From: Dehalococcoidia bacterium
GTDB lineage: Bacteria; Chloroflexota; Dehalococcoidia; GIF9; UBA5629
Length of the DNA: 10,130 nucleotides
NCBI GenBank assembly: GCA_016927965.1
Contig: JAFGLP010000041.1
Coordinates: 1 to 10,130 of the forward strand
Direction: 5' to 3'
Shown here piece by piece: positions 1 to 5,710 of the stretch (its first letter is position 1; every line of letters starts with the position of its first letter). The position numbers and the translations under genes are program-made. The notes beneath the pieces are model-generated. The model worked only from the letters and a program-made list of their open reading frames with translations, ran no database searches and was not told the DNA's origin.

Positions 1-35
1 ATTGTTGATTTTTTCTCTTCGGGTTTGTCTGCCAT
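1..35 (-). CDS. Possible N-terminus of a gene running off the left edge
   Basis: An ATG at 35-33 on the minus strand opens a frame that stays open to the window edge and begins MADKPEEKKST, a charged start typical of a cytoplasmic protein or a short soluble tail before a membrane segment. An AGGAGG stands at 50-55, but 15-16 nt before the ATG, which is longer than usual, so the start could be misplaced. A promoter at 190-218 points toward it. Eleven codons are too few to name a product. Confidence is low because the reading rests only on an open frame, a distant ribosome site and the promoter. Confidence 0.35.
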   Translation of the reverse strand, partial: MADKPEEKKST

Positions 36-189
36 AACTTGCTTTATAAATCCTCCTATTATATTTGTTGTACGCTATTATCAGTTAATTGTTACCTTAA
101 CAGGATTTGCATGGAAAACAAATAAAGGGAAATACCTCTGATTAATCGATATTACCGCCAGTCTAAGGGCATACTATAACCAAACTCAA

Positions 190-218
190 ATGATACAGGA
201 TGCAGCCATTACTGTCAA
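190..218 (-). promoter_or_regulatory. Sigma-70 type promoter downstream of the AI-2E gene
   Basis: On the minus strand TTGACA (218-213), a 17-nt spacer and TATCAT (195-190) form a near-consensus promoter. It lies just past the stop codon of the AI-2E family gene at 226, so it should start a new transcript near 183 that reads toward position 1. That leaves a leader of about 150 nt before the ATG at 35. A second TATAAT at 63-58 has only a poor -35 partner. Confidence 0.55.
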
Positions 219-225
219 GCATGGT

Positions 226-1314
226 TTAAGTTTCGACTACCACAGCCGTTTGCTGGTTGCGGAAATATAAATAAATTTGCCATACGGTCGCTCCGACAGG
301 CAATGCCAGTATAGCCCCCCATAACCCCGCAATGTATCCACCGACAACCAGTAACACCATTACAATTGCCGGGTGTATTTTCATATATTTTCCCTGGAGC
401 CAATTGACAAAGACCGTGTTCAAGATGGCCTGGGCAACAATGAATACAATCAGAGCCCACAACACCTTATCAGGCTGTAAAGCCAATGTAACCAGCAATA
501 CCAATAATCCGGAAAAAACAGGGCCAATGATTGGGATGAATTGGGTTACAGTTGTAACCGCAGCCAGCGCAGGGGCATATTGCACATTCAACACAGACAG
601 TCCTATAAAGACCATGGTCCCCACAATTAAGCCCAATATTAACTGTGAACGCAAATAACTCCCCATCGCATTTCCAATAATTGTAAGGATGCTGGCAGTA
701 TGCCTGGCAGCATTAGTCGGTAAATAATCATAAAAAAACTTTTGAAATGATTCATAGTCATTCAATATAAAAAACAAAAAAAATGGCAATACAAAAAAGC
801 CTAACACGGTAGGCATACTGGCGGGAATCAGCGCAATACTGCCCACAATAAAATCCTGAATGAATTTACTGGCAGCAGGGCCAAGGTTCGCTATCATTGA
901 TTCATATTGCCCGACAAAAGCCTGCGGCATAGAGCCCCCGAATTCTGCAATCCAGGCATTTATAATATCCACACTTTGAACGATGAATCCTGGTGCTTTA
1001 TCTGCCAGCGCGCCGGAAGCTGACACCAGCGTTGCACCTATATAGATAATAAAGAGAACCAGCAATATGCTGAAAGCTATGAATACCAGTATTATTGAAA
1101 TAATCCGCCGTGCTTTGTGCGCTTTACGTCTGGGCGGCAAAATCTTCTCAAGCCAGGTGACAATAGGCATCAACATATAGGCGAGTAATATACCTACCAG
1201 AAAAGGGATCAGTACCGCCATCGAAGCAGCTACCAGCCACAGGATTATCACGATTAAAAGAAGAACAAGCAAAGGGCGCGCCAGCTTATTCAAAGAACTA
1301 CCAACAGTCGACAA
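226..1314 (-). CDS. AI-2E family transporter (PerM/YdiK-like membrane protein)
   Basis: This 362-residue polytopic inner-membrane protein belongs to the AI-2E transporter (PerM/YtvI) family, whose members export small molecules or act as ion/proton antiporters. The true substrate is usually unknown. Two hydrophobic helices lie at about residues 13-53, a helix at 71-97, a soluble loop at 100-160, and a helix at 165-184 ending in the family pattern FFILNDYESF. YLRSQLILGLIVG sits at 220-232, TQFIPIIGPVFSG at 257-269, and the signature region at 303-345 contains MKIHPAIVM and AILALPVGA. The length matches the family. The start is TTG at 1314 with GAGGT seven bases upstream, and no better ATG exists nearby. 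It lies 109 nt behind ytxH in a gap with its own promoter-like sequence and a palindrome. The family call is firm, but a role in AI-2 signalling is not implied. Confidence 0.93.
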   Translation of the reverse strand: MSTVGSSLNKLARPLLVLLLIVIILWLVAASMAVLIPFLVGILLAYMLMPIVTWLEKILPPRRKAHKARRIISIILVFIAFSILLVLFIIYIGATLVSASGALADKAPGFIVQSVDIINAWIAEFGGSMPQAFVGQYESMIANLGPAASKFIQDFIVGSIALIPASMPTVLGFFVLPFFLFFILNDYESFQKFFYDYLPTNAARHTASILTIIGNAMGSYLRSQLILGLIVGTMVFIGLSVLNVQYAPALAAVTTVTQFIPIIGPVFSGLLVLLVTLALQPDKVLWALIVFIVAQAILNTVFVNWLQGKYMKIHPAIVMVLLVVGGYIAGLWGAILALPVGATVWQIYLYFRNQQTAVVVET

Positions 1315-1368
1315 TCTAACTACCTCGCTTATATCTATAGAGCAAGCTTTATAATAAAACCTGTATTA

Positions 1369-1385
1369 TCCAGATAGTATCTGGA
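1369..1385. repeat. Perfect inverted repeat overlapping a promoter
   Basis: TCCAGAT-AGT-ATCTGGA is a perfect 7-bp inverted repeat around a 3-nt centre. It overlaps the -10 hexamer of the promoter candidate before the AI-2E gene, so it looks more like an operator than a terminator. No T-run follows it on the minus strand. Confidence 0.5.
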
Positions 1386-1403
1386 CATATTATTTATGTT
1401 CAA
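1374..1403 (-). promoter_or_regulatory. Promoter candidate for the AI-2E family gene
   Basis: On the minus strand TTGAAC (1403-1398), an 18-nt spacer and TACTAT (1379-1374) precede the TTG start at 1314 by about 60 nt. The match is fair rather than strong. It would let the membrane protein gene be expressed apart from ytxH upstream. The -10 lies inside the inverted repeat at 1369-1385. Confidence 0.4.
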
Positions 1404-1423
1404 CGGTTTTCAGTATATCTTAA

Positions 1424-1636
1424 TTATTCCTCGGCCTGTTTTATCTTAGTAGCGACAGTTTCCTTTACACGCCCGGCTGTTTTTGAAACCGTATCCCTGG
1501 CAACGCCAATTTTATCTTTGACGACACGCCGTGTTTCAACACCCGATTGGGGAGCATACAGCAGGCTTATAGCTGCACCTATTAATGCGCCAATTACCAG
1601 ACCCGTGAAAAAACCAGCGTTTGAGTCCTTACTCAT
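1424..1636 (-). CDS. ytxH: YtxH domain-containing small membrane protein
   Basis: A protein of 70 residues with the YtxH-family layout. A short polar N-terminus is followed by a glycine/alanine-rich transmembrane helix (about residues 8-27, FFTGLVIGALIGAAISLLYAP), then the common APQSG turn and a charged helical tail with alternating Lys, Glu, Thr and Val. YtxH proteins are linked to general stress responses in Bacillus and have no known enzyme activity. I chose the ATG at 1636 because GGAGG lies six bases before it. A TTG one codon upstream would sit too close to that ribosome site. The start overlaps the end of the preceding YtxG-like gene, so the two are translationally coupled, echoing the ytxG-ytxH pairing known in Bacillus. 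Confidence 0.85.
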   Translation of the reverse strand: MSKDSNAGFFTGLVIGALIGAAISLLYAPQSGVETRRVVKDKIGVARDTVSKTAGRVKETVATKIKQAEE

Positions 1637-1913
1637 CAACTGCCTCCTTTTTTCCTAACATTTCTTTTATCATGCTGATACCTTTGATAATACCCTCAAT
1701 TAACGAACCAACCTGAGTAACCGGCCGGATAACTTCCTTATCAACATAATCTACTACACCTCCCACCTGCCCGACAACCGTATCAGCCGATTCAATCAGT
1801 GATGACGTTTTTCTATAGAAGAGCAAGACAATAACACAAATAAAAATAAGGGCTAAAACTCCAATAAATCCCCAAATGACTATGACCAGGTCACGCCACG
1901 CAGCTAAATCCAT
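1629..1913 (-). CDS. Small single-pass membrane protein, YtxG/DUF948-like
   Basis: A 94-residue protein with one strong N-terminal transmembrane helix at about residues 8-33 (VIVIWGFIGVLALIFICVIV and onward). A short basic stretch, YRKTS, follows. The amphipathic helical tail (about 36-90) has Val and Ile repeats and ends in charged residues. This is the shape of DUF948/YtxG proteins, which commonly sit directly before YtxH, as here, where the two frames overlap by 8 nt. The ATG at 1913 has GGAGGT eight bases upstream. It starts 45 nt after the acetyl-CoA hydrolase/transferase gene with no clear promoter in that gap, so it is probably co-transcribed. The family call rests on topology and neighbour and is moderately sure. 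Confidence 0.75.
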   Translation of the reverse strand: MDLAAWRDLVIVIWGFIGVLALIFICVIVLLFYRKTSSLIESADTVVGQVGGVVDYVDKEVIRPVTQVGSLIEGIIKGISMIKEMLGKKEAVDE

Positions 1914-1958
1914 TTAATCTGACCTCCTTACTATATAAACTACATTAAATTGTTTAAG

Positions 1959-3845
1959 TTATAAAGCCAATTTCAGATAATAGACACCGGCGCCGCTGCT
2001 TACTATCTGGAACCCTGCTCTATCGAAAACGGAGAGCATGGGTTTGTTTTCATATAATACCTCAGCATCAAAAGATAACAAACCGTTTCGCTTCCCGAGG
2101 TAAATCAGGTAATCCAGCAGTTCCGTTCCGATTCCCTTTCGCTGTGCTTTGTCCCTCACCGCAAAGGCAACCTCGGCGCTATGTATATCCTGCCCAATAC
2201 CATATTGTCCAACACCGACTACTTCTTCATTTTCTTCTTTGCCAACCGTTGCCAGTATTACCAGCTCCTGAGTGTAATCTATCACAACAAATTCCTGAAG
2301 CCGTTCATGCGGCATATCACGCCTGCTGGAGATAAAACGGCGGTACAGGCTCTGGTCTGATAATGAATAAAAGAAATCCTTAATCAGTGGCTCATCATTT
2401 ATTCTGACTGGCCTTAATAAGAGTTGCAATCCTTTCATGGTAGTCCTGTTTACCTCTATTGATTCCGGATATTCTCCTCGTTTACCGGGGACAAACGCCT
2501 GGTCTCTATATATAATATTCAATTTTTTAGCTTCTTCGATGAGCCATGGGCGGAATTTTGGGTGTGCGATGGCTATAAGCTCCATAGCCCGTTCTCTAAT
2601 ATTTTTTCCGTGCAAATAGGCTATTCCATATTCAGAAACCACATAATGGATGTCGCCCCGCACCATTGTCACTCCACTTCCCTCTTTTAAGTATGGCATG
2701 ATCCTTGATACACTCTCATGCTGAGCGGTAGATTGAATCGTAAGTATGGTTCTACCATTATGCGATAGTATGGCTCCCCGCATAAAATCGGCCTGCCCGC
2801 CAACACCACTGTAAAATGTGCGTCCCAGCGATTCAGATGTGGCCTGCCCGGTCAAATCAATCTCGAGAGCGCTATTGATGGCTACCATATTATCGTGTTG
2901 TGAAATTATGATAGGGTCATTGGTGTAATCAATCGTGCGGAATTCTATGGCAGGATTATCATCAATATAGTCATAAGTTTCCTTTTTACCCATACAAAAT
3001 GTTGCTACTGTTTTCCCCCTGTCCAATACCTTTTTGGAGTTATTAATAACACCATATTGCATTAACTCGGCGATAGCGTCAGACATCAACTCCGTATGAA
3101 CGCCAAGGTCCTTTTTAGTCTTCAAACACCTCAGTATTGAGTTTAATCTGCTTCCATACCCGACCTGGATCGTATCACCATCCTGGATTAGCCTGGCTAC
3201 ATAACTTCCAATCCTATTTGCTATCTCATCATCCACGGGCACGTTAAATTCGAGGATGGGTTCATCATAAGGAACAATATAATCAATTCTATCGATATTA
3301 AGAAAACCGTCACCCTGAACACGCGGCATCTGTGAATTGATCTGAGCTATCACCAGTTCAGCCTGGTTTATAGCTTCTGCAACAATATCCACGCTGACGC
3401 CAAGGCTAACAAAACCGTGCCGATCGGGCAACGATGTCTGGACCAGCGCTACATCTACCTCTACAACACCCTTGCGAAACAGGGCAGGGACCTGTGAAAG
3501 AAAAATGGGTGTATAATCAGCCAGTCCTTCATTCACTGCACTGCGCGTGTTGTCCCCGATGAAAAATGAGTTGTGCCTGAAATTCGATTTAAATTTTTCC
3601 TGGGTGTACGCTGCTACCCCAAGTGTCCAAACCTGCAACACCTCTGCATCGAAGAAAGCCTTGGGATTGGATTCCACATAGCTGACCAGAGCATTAACCA
3701 GGTATTGAGGTTCTGCACATGCCGTCCCAATAAATATACGGTTGCCTGGGTGAATTTTATTGAAAATCTGGCTCTCACCGGCGAACTTGTCAGGATATTT
3801 TTGCCTCAGCTGTTCCAGCCATATATTACCATCCTTTTCAACCAT
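1959..3845 (-). CDS. Acetyl-CoA hydrolase/CoA-transferase fused to a GNAT acetyltransferase domain
   Basis: A two-part cytoplasmic protein of 628 residues. Residues 1 to about 455 match the acetyl-CoA hydrolase/4-hydroxybutyrate CoA-transferase family, which moves CoA between acetate and other carboxylic acids or hydrolyses acetyl-CoA. DLGVHTELMSD holds the probable catalytic Glu252, and FYSGVGGQADFMRGA (344-358) is the CoA-site signature. Residues about 476-628 form a GNAT domain with the acetyl-CoA loop QRKGIGTELL at 568-577, resembling the Pat-like acetyltransferase part of ADP-forming acyl-CoA synthetases. I chose the ATG at 3845 because GGAGG sits five bases before it. A GTG at 3869 or ATG at 3863 would add a few residues but has no ribosome site. 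It is the first gene of the minus-strand unit leading to the YtxG-like and YtxH genes. The fusion is a known architecture, but its substrate and any protein target are unknown. Confidence 0.93.
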   Translation of the reverse strand: MVEKDGNIWLEQLRQKYPDKFAGESQIFNKIHPGNRIFIGTACAEPQYLVNALVSYVESNPKAFFDAEVLQVWTLGVAAYTQEKFKSNFRHNSFFIGDNTRSAVNEGLADYTPIFLSQVPALFRKGVVEVDVALVQTSLPDRHGFVSLGVSVDIVAEAINQAELVIAQINSQMPRVQGDGFLNIDRIDYIVPYDEPILEFNVPVDDEIANRIGSYVARLIQDGDTIQVGYGSRLNSILRCLKTKKDLGVHTELMSDAIAELMQYGVINNSKKVLDRGKTVATFCMGKKETYDYIDDNPAIEFRTIDYTNDPIIISQHDNMVAINSALEIDLTGQATSESLGRTFYSGVGGQADFMRGAILSHNGRTILTIQSTAQHESVSRIMPYLKEGSGVTMVRGDIHYVVSEYGIAYLHGKNIRERAMELIAIAHPKFRPWLIEEAKKLNIIYRDQAFVPGKRGEYPESIEVNRTTMKGLQLLLRPVRINDEPLIKDFFYSLSDQSLYRRFISSRRDMPHERLQEFVVIDYTQELVILATVGKEENEEVVGVGQYGIGQDIHSAEVAFAVRDKAQRKGIGTELLDYLIYLGKRNGLLSFDAEVLYENKPMLSVFDRAGFQIVSSGAGVYYLKLAL

Positions 3846-3890
3846 GCTTTCCTCCGGCTCCATTCTCACAGCTTGCTGATTACTGCCTGA

Positions 3891-3898
3891 ATTGTATC
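3891..3898 (-). promoter_or_regulatory. Extended -10 promoter of the acetyl-CoA hydrolase/transferase gene
   Basis: The minus strand reads TGATACAAT, an extended -10 (TG-A-TACAAT, hexamer 3896-3891) with no convincing -35. It lies between the terminator at 3921-3952 and the coding start, giving a leader of about 39 nt to the ATG at 3845. The position is right, but the sequence match alone is modest. Confidence 0.4.
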
Positions 3899-3920
3899 AC
3901 ACAGCCAGATTCGATACTAA

Positions 3921-3952
3921 AAAAGAGCCCCGCCTGCAAGCGGGGCCCTTTT
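3921..3952 (-). terminator. Rho-independent terminator of the lipoprotein gene
   Basis: GCCCCGC (3927-3933) pairs with GCGGGGC (3940-3946) around a 6-nt loop. After one A/C mismatch the stem continues as AAAAG/CTTTT. On the minus strand the hairpin is followed by a run of six T. It stands 19 nt past the stop codon of the lipoprotein gene. The flanking TTTT makes some activity on the plus strand possible too, but no plus-strand gene ends there. Confidence 0.9.
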
Positions 3953-3970
3953 AACTCTTTCCTATATTGT

Positions 3971-4543
3971 TTATTTGAATACTAAGGTGTTGGCAATTTC
4001 CTTTATCTTATCCAGCTTGGTGCCGAAAGTATAAGTGTATACCAATACCGTCTTGTCTCCCTTGGTAGCTCCGACTACATAGATATTCACTGCATATATT
4101 ATTATCTGTACGAACATCTCGGTCTGGACAGCAGGTGTCCCGTCAGCCAGTTTGGTTTCCTTGGTCGACTTGATATCGCATTTCACATTGTACTGTTTGA
4201 ATGTAGGAGTATTATCAAGAAAATCTTTGGCAGCCTTGGATATATCATCAGCCTTCGCAAGGGTAACACAGATTAAAGTATCGGCTGTGGTCTCGGAACC
4301 GTCTTTAGCCATCAGGTCATAATCAGGATTAGCTGTGACAGTCCATGACTTGGGATACTGCATTGAGTAGCCGTTTTTGTCACTGGTGAAAGTAGTTGCT
4401 TCGAATGAAAGCTTTGCCGGCTCGGTTGCGGCTGGTTTGGCAGGCTCAGTTGCTGCCGGTGCTGCCGGTGCGCATGACATGGCAACTATAGCCAATGCCA
4501 GGACTAGAATAGTAACGATAGCCATTGTTCTGTTTTTTAACAC
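3971..4543 (-). CDS. Putative lipoprotein with PsbP/DUF1795-like domain
   Basis: A 190-residue exported protein. MLKNR gives the positive N-region, residues 7-21 are hydrophobic, and VAMSC supplies a lipobox with Cys24 as the probable lipidated residue. An Ala/Pro/Thr/Glu linker follows, made of two copies of PAATEPAK (29-44). The rest is one domain beginning FTSDKNGYSMQYPKSWTV, the opening pattern of PsbP/DcrB/DUF1795-like proteins, and it should lie on the outer face of the cell membrane. Its job is unknown. The GTG at 4543 is preferred because it keeps the basic N-region. AGGAGG lies 11 bases upstream, a little far. An ATG at 4525 would give a signal without positive charges. It is a single-gene unit with its own promoter and terminator. 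Confidence 0.82.
   Translation of the reverse strand: MLKNRTMAIVTILVLALAIVAMSCAPAAPAATEPAKPAATEPAKLSFEATTFTSDKNGYSMQYPKSWTVTANPDYDLMAKDGSETTADTLICVTLAKADDISKAAKDFLDNTPTFKQYNVKCDIKSTKETKLADGTPAVQTEMFVQIIIYAVNIYVVGATKGDKTVLVYTYTFGTKLDKIKEIANTLVFK
4412..4459 (-). repeat. Two tandem copies of an 8-residue linker (PAATEPAK)
   Basis: Residues 29-36 and 37-44 of the lipoprotein are identical PAATEPAK units, while the two 24-bp DNA copies differ at several third positions. This is a spacer between the lipid anchor and the folded domain, and copy number often varies in such linkers. Confidence 0.75.
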
Positions 4544-4668
4544 TTGCTGGGGTCCCTCCTTTATAATTTTTTATCGGTTAAATCTCAGACATTAATCACT
4601 AATAAAAGGAGATATGCCTTTCACCACTCTAGATATTCGCTTCAATCCCTTGTCCAATGGCGTCTGTT

Positions 4669-4697
4669 AAAATACAATAAATAGGCGTGTAAGTCAA
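4669..4697 (-). promoter_or_regulatory. Sigma-70 type promoter of the lipoprotein gene
   Basis: On the minus strand TTGACT (4697-4692), a 17-nt spacer and TATTTT (4674-4669) make a good promoter. Transcription should start near 4662, giving a leader of about 120 nt before the GTG at 4543. Confidence 0.65.
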
Positions 4698-4760
4698 GTA
4701 TATTATTTATATTAATATATCTGTATCCTTGCATCTTTACATCCTGAACAACATATATAT

Positions 4761-4769
4761 TGGTATGAT
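4761..4769 (+). promoter_or_regulatory. Extended -10 promoter candidate for the plus-strand ORF pair
   Basis: TGGTATGAT is an extended -10 (TG-G-TATGAT) with no clear -35. The start would fall near 4776, 23 nt before the ATG at 4799. That fits transcription of the 53-codon ORF together with the double-receiver gene behind it. Confidence 0.3.
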
Positions 4770-4798
4770 ATTTCAATTACTAAAAACGAGAAATTTCC

Positions 4799-4960
4799 AT
4801 GGCATATATATTTGATCTAAAAGTATTGCATGATTGCTCCCCCAAAGGCATCGGTTTATCCGGTCCAGATAGGTTATCTGCTGTAACAGTGAAAGTGGAA
4901 AATAATATCACCGTCTTTCTTGGACTTAAATCAACAATAAATGTAAAATACAGTCCGTAG
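4799..4960 (+). CDS. 53-codon ORF in frame with the downstream receiver gene, function unknown
   Basis: The ATG at 4799 opens 53 sense codons ending in TAG at 4958-4960. The same frame then continues without another stop through 9 codons into the ATG of the receiver protein at 4988. The peptide has a hydrophobic start (AYIFDLKVL) and a beta-like C-terminal half (AVTVKVENNITVFLGLK). I recognise no family. The stretch NITV...K..INVKYS faintly recalls HPr-fold proteins, too weakly to call. Only GAGA stands upstream as a ribosome site. It may be a leader peptide, the broken N-terminus of a longer receiver protein, or chance. Confidence 0.35.
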   Translation: MAYIFDLKVLHDCSPKGIGLSGPDRLSAVTVKVENNITVFLGLKSTINVKYSP

Positions 4961-4987
4961 TTTCCCTCTTCAATATCCCAGATATTT

Positions 4988-5701
4988 ATGCTGAGAGATC
5001 ATATATCAAATATGGGATTTAAGATTTTGATAGCTGACAGCAATGCTAATTTTATGAGCATGTTGGGACGAGCTCTGCTTGATTCAGACTACGCATTATA
5101 CCCGGCAGAATCAAAAGAAAACGCCCTCAAACATATTTCTCAGGGCGGGGTGGACGCCTGTATAATAGATGTCGACCTGCCTGGCGGGATAGAGGAAGTA
5201 CTGCAAGCCTGCATGAACGCATCCAAACCCATAGTTGCCATGGGCATTTCCCCTCTTAAAGAAACCGATAAACTGGTGGAAATTATGTATTACGGCATCC
5301 CCTATGTAAAAAAGTTCAATATCGAGGGAGAAGCCAAGCTGGACCATATTATTGCACGCATGAATGTATTACTCAGAACATTATTGATATTTAGTAAAGA
5401 TGGTGAATATCAGCGCGGCGTCATAGCGGGACTCGAAAGCAAAGGATATAAAATATTCACTACCCAAAGCCCGGATGATCTCATGCATACATTTATGTTA
5501 AGTGAACCCAAAGCCGTGCTGGTATACTTCCCAGATAATGAAGATTTACAGGAAATTTCTAAAATCCGTAAGATAGATAACAAATTGCCGATCGCATTTA
5601 TATTAAATAATTCAACGGATGAGACCGCCGACCTTGTTAATGACAAATTTACTCGCATTCTCTCCAAGGACGAGATATCCGATTACCTTGATAAGCTGTA
5701 A
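4988..5701 (+). CDS. Double-receiver protein: REC domain plus degenerate REC, no output domain
   Basis: A cytoplasmic signalling protein of 237 residues. The first receiver (about 11-130) begins FKILIADSN with acidic Asp17, has the probable phospho-acceptor Asp61 in IIDVDLPGG, and Lys108 in PYVKKF. The second half (about 131-237) repeats the receiver pattern (TLLIFSKDG, then AVLVYFPDN, then PIAFILNN, then FTRILSKDE). It carries Tyr180/Phe181 where the phospho-acceptor should be, so it is a pseudo-receiver. No DNA-binding or enzymatic output is present, so it may act by protein contact or as a phosphate sink. No ribosome site precedes the ATG at 4988 or the next ATG at 5012, which leaves the start uncertain (see the ORF at 4799). 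It converges on the histidine kinase gene, a likely but unproven partner. Confidence 0.78.
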   Translation: MLRDHISNMGFKILIADSNANFMSMLGRALLDSDYALYPAESKENALKHISQGGVDACIIDVDLPGGIEEVLQACMNASKPIVAMGISPLKETDKLVEIMYYGIPYVKKFNIEGEAKLDHIIARMNVLLRTLLIFSKDGEYQRGVIAGLESKGYKIFTTQSPDDLMHTFMLSEPKAVLVYFPDNEDLQEISKIRKIDNKLPIAFILNNSTDETADLVNDKFTRILSKDEISDYLDKL

Positions 5702-5710
5702 TTGCAGCAC

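Larger units (their letters stand above)
4544..4798. other. Divergent intergenic region between the lipoprotein gene and the plus-strand ORFs
   Basis: This stretch is AT-rich and holds the minus-strand promoter at 4669-4697, an untranslated leader of about 120 nt for the lipoprotein, and a plus-strand extended -10 candidate at 4761-4769. I found no tRNA, riboswitch-like folding or long repeat. An ATATAT-rich segment at about 4701-4770 separates the two promoters. Confidence 0.5.

Noticed and set aside
332..658. Plus-strand open frame of 108 codons opposite the AI-2E gene
   Set aside because: Antisense to conserved transmembrane coding sequence, without a ribosome site or recognisable protein pattern.
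4614..4670. 18-codon plus-strand ORF with AGGAGAT touching its ATG
   Set aside because: The ribosome site is only about two bases from the ATG, the peptide is unrecognisable, and it lies within the leader and promoter of the lipoprotein gene.
4799..4960. HPr-like phosphocarrier remnant
   Set aside because: Only a loose match around NITV and NVKYS; the active-site GLHARP pattern is absent, so I did not name it. A profile search would decide.
4958..4960. TAG as a pyrrolysine codon
   Set aside because: Nothing in the window (no pyl genes, no methylamine methyltransferase) supports recoding; mutation or leader-peptide explanations are simpler.
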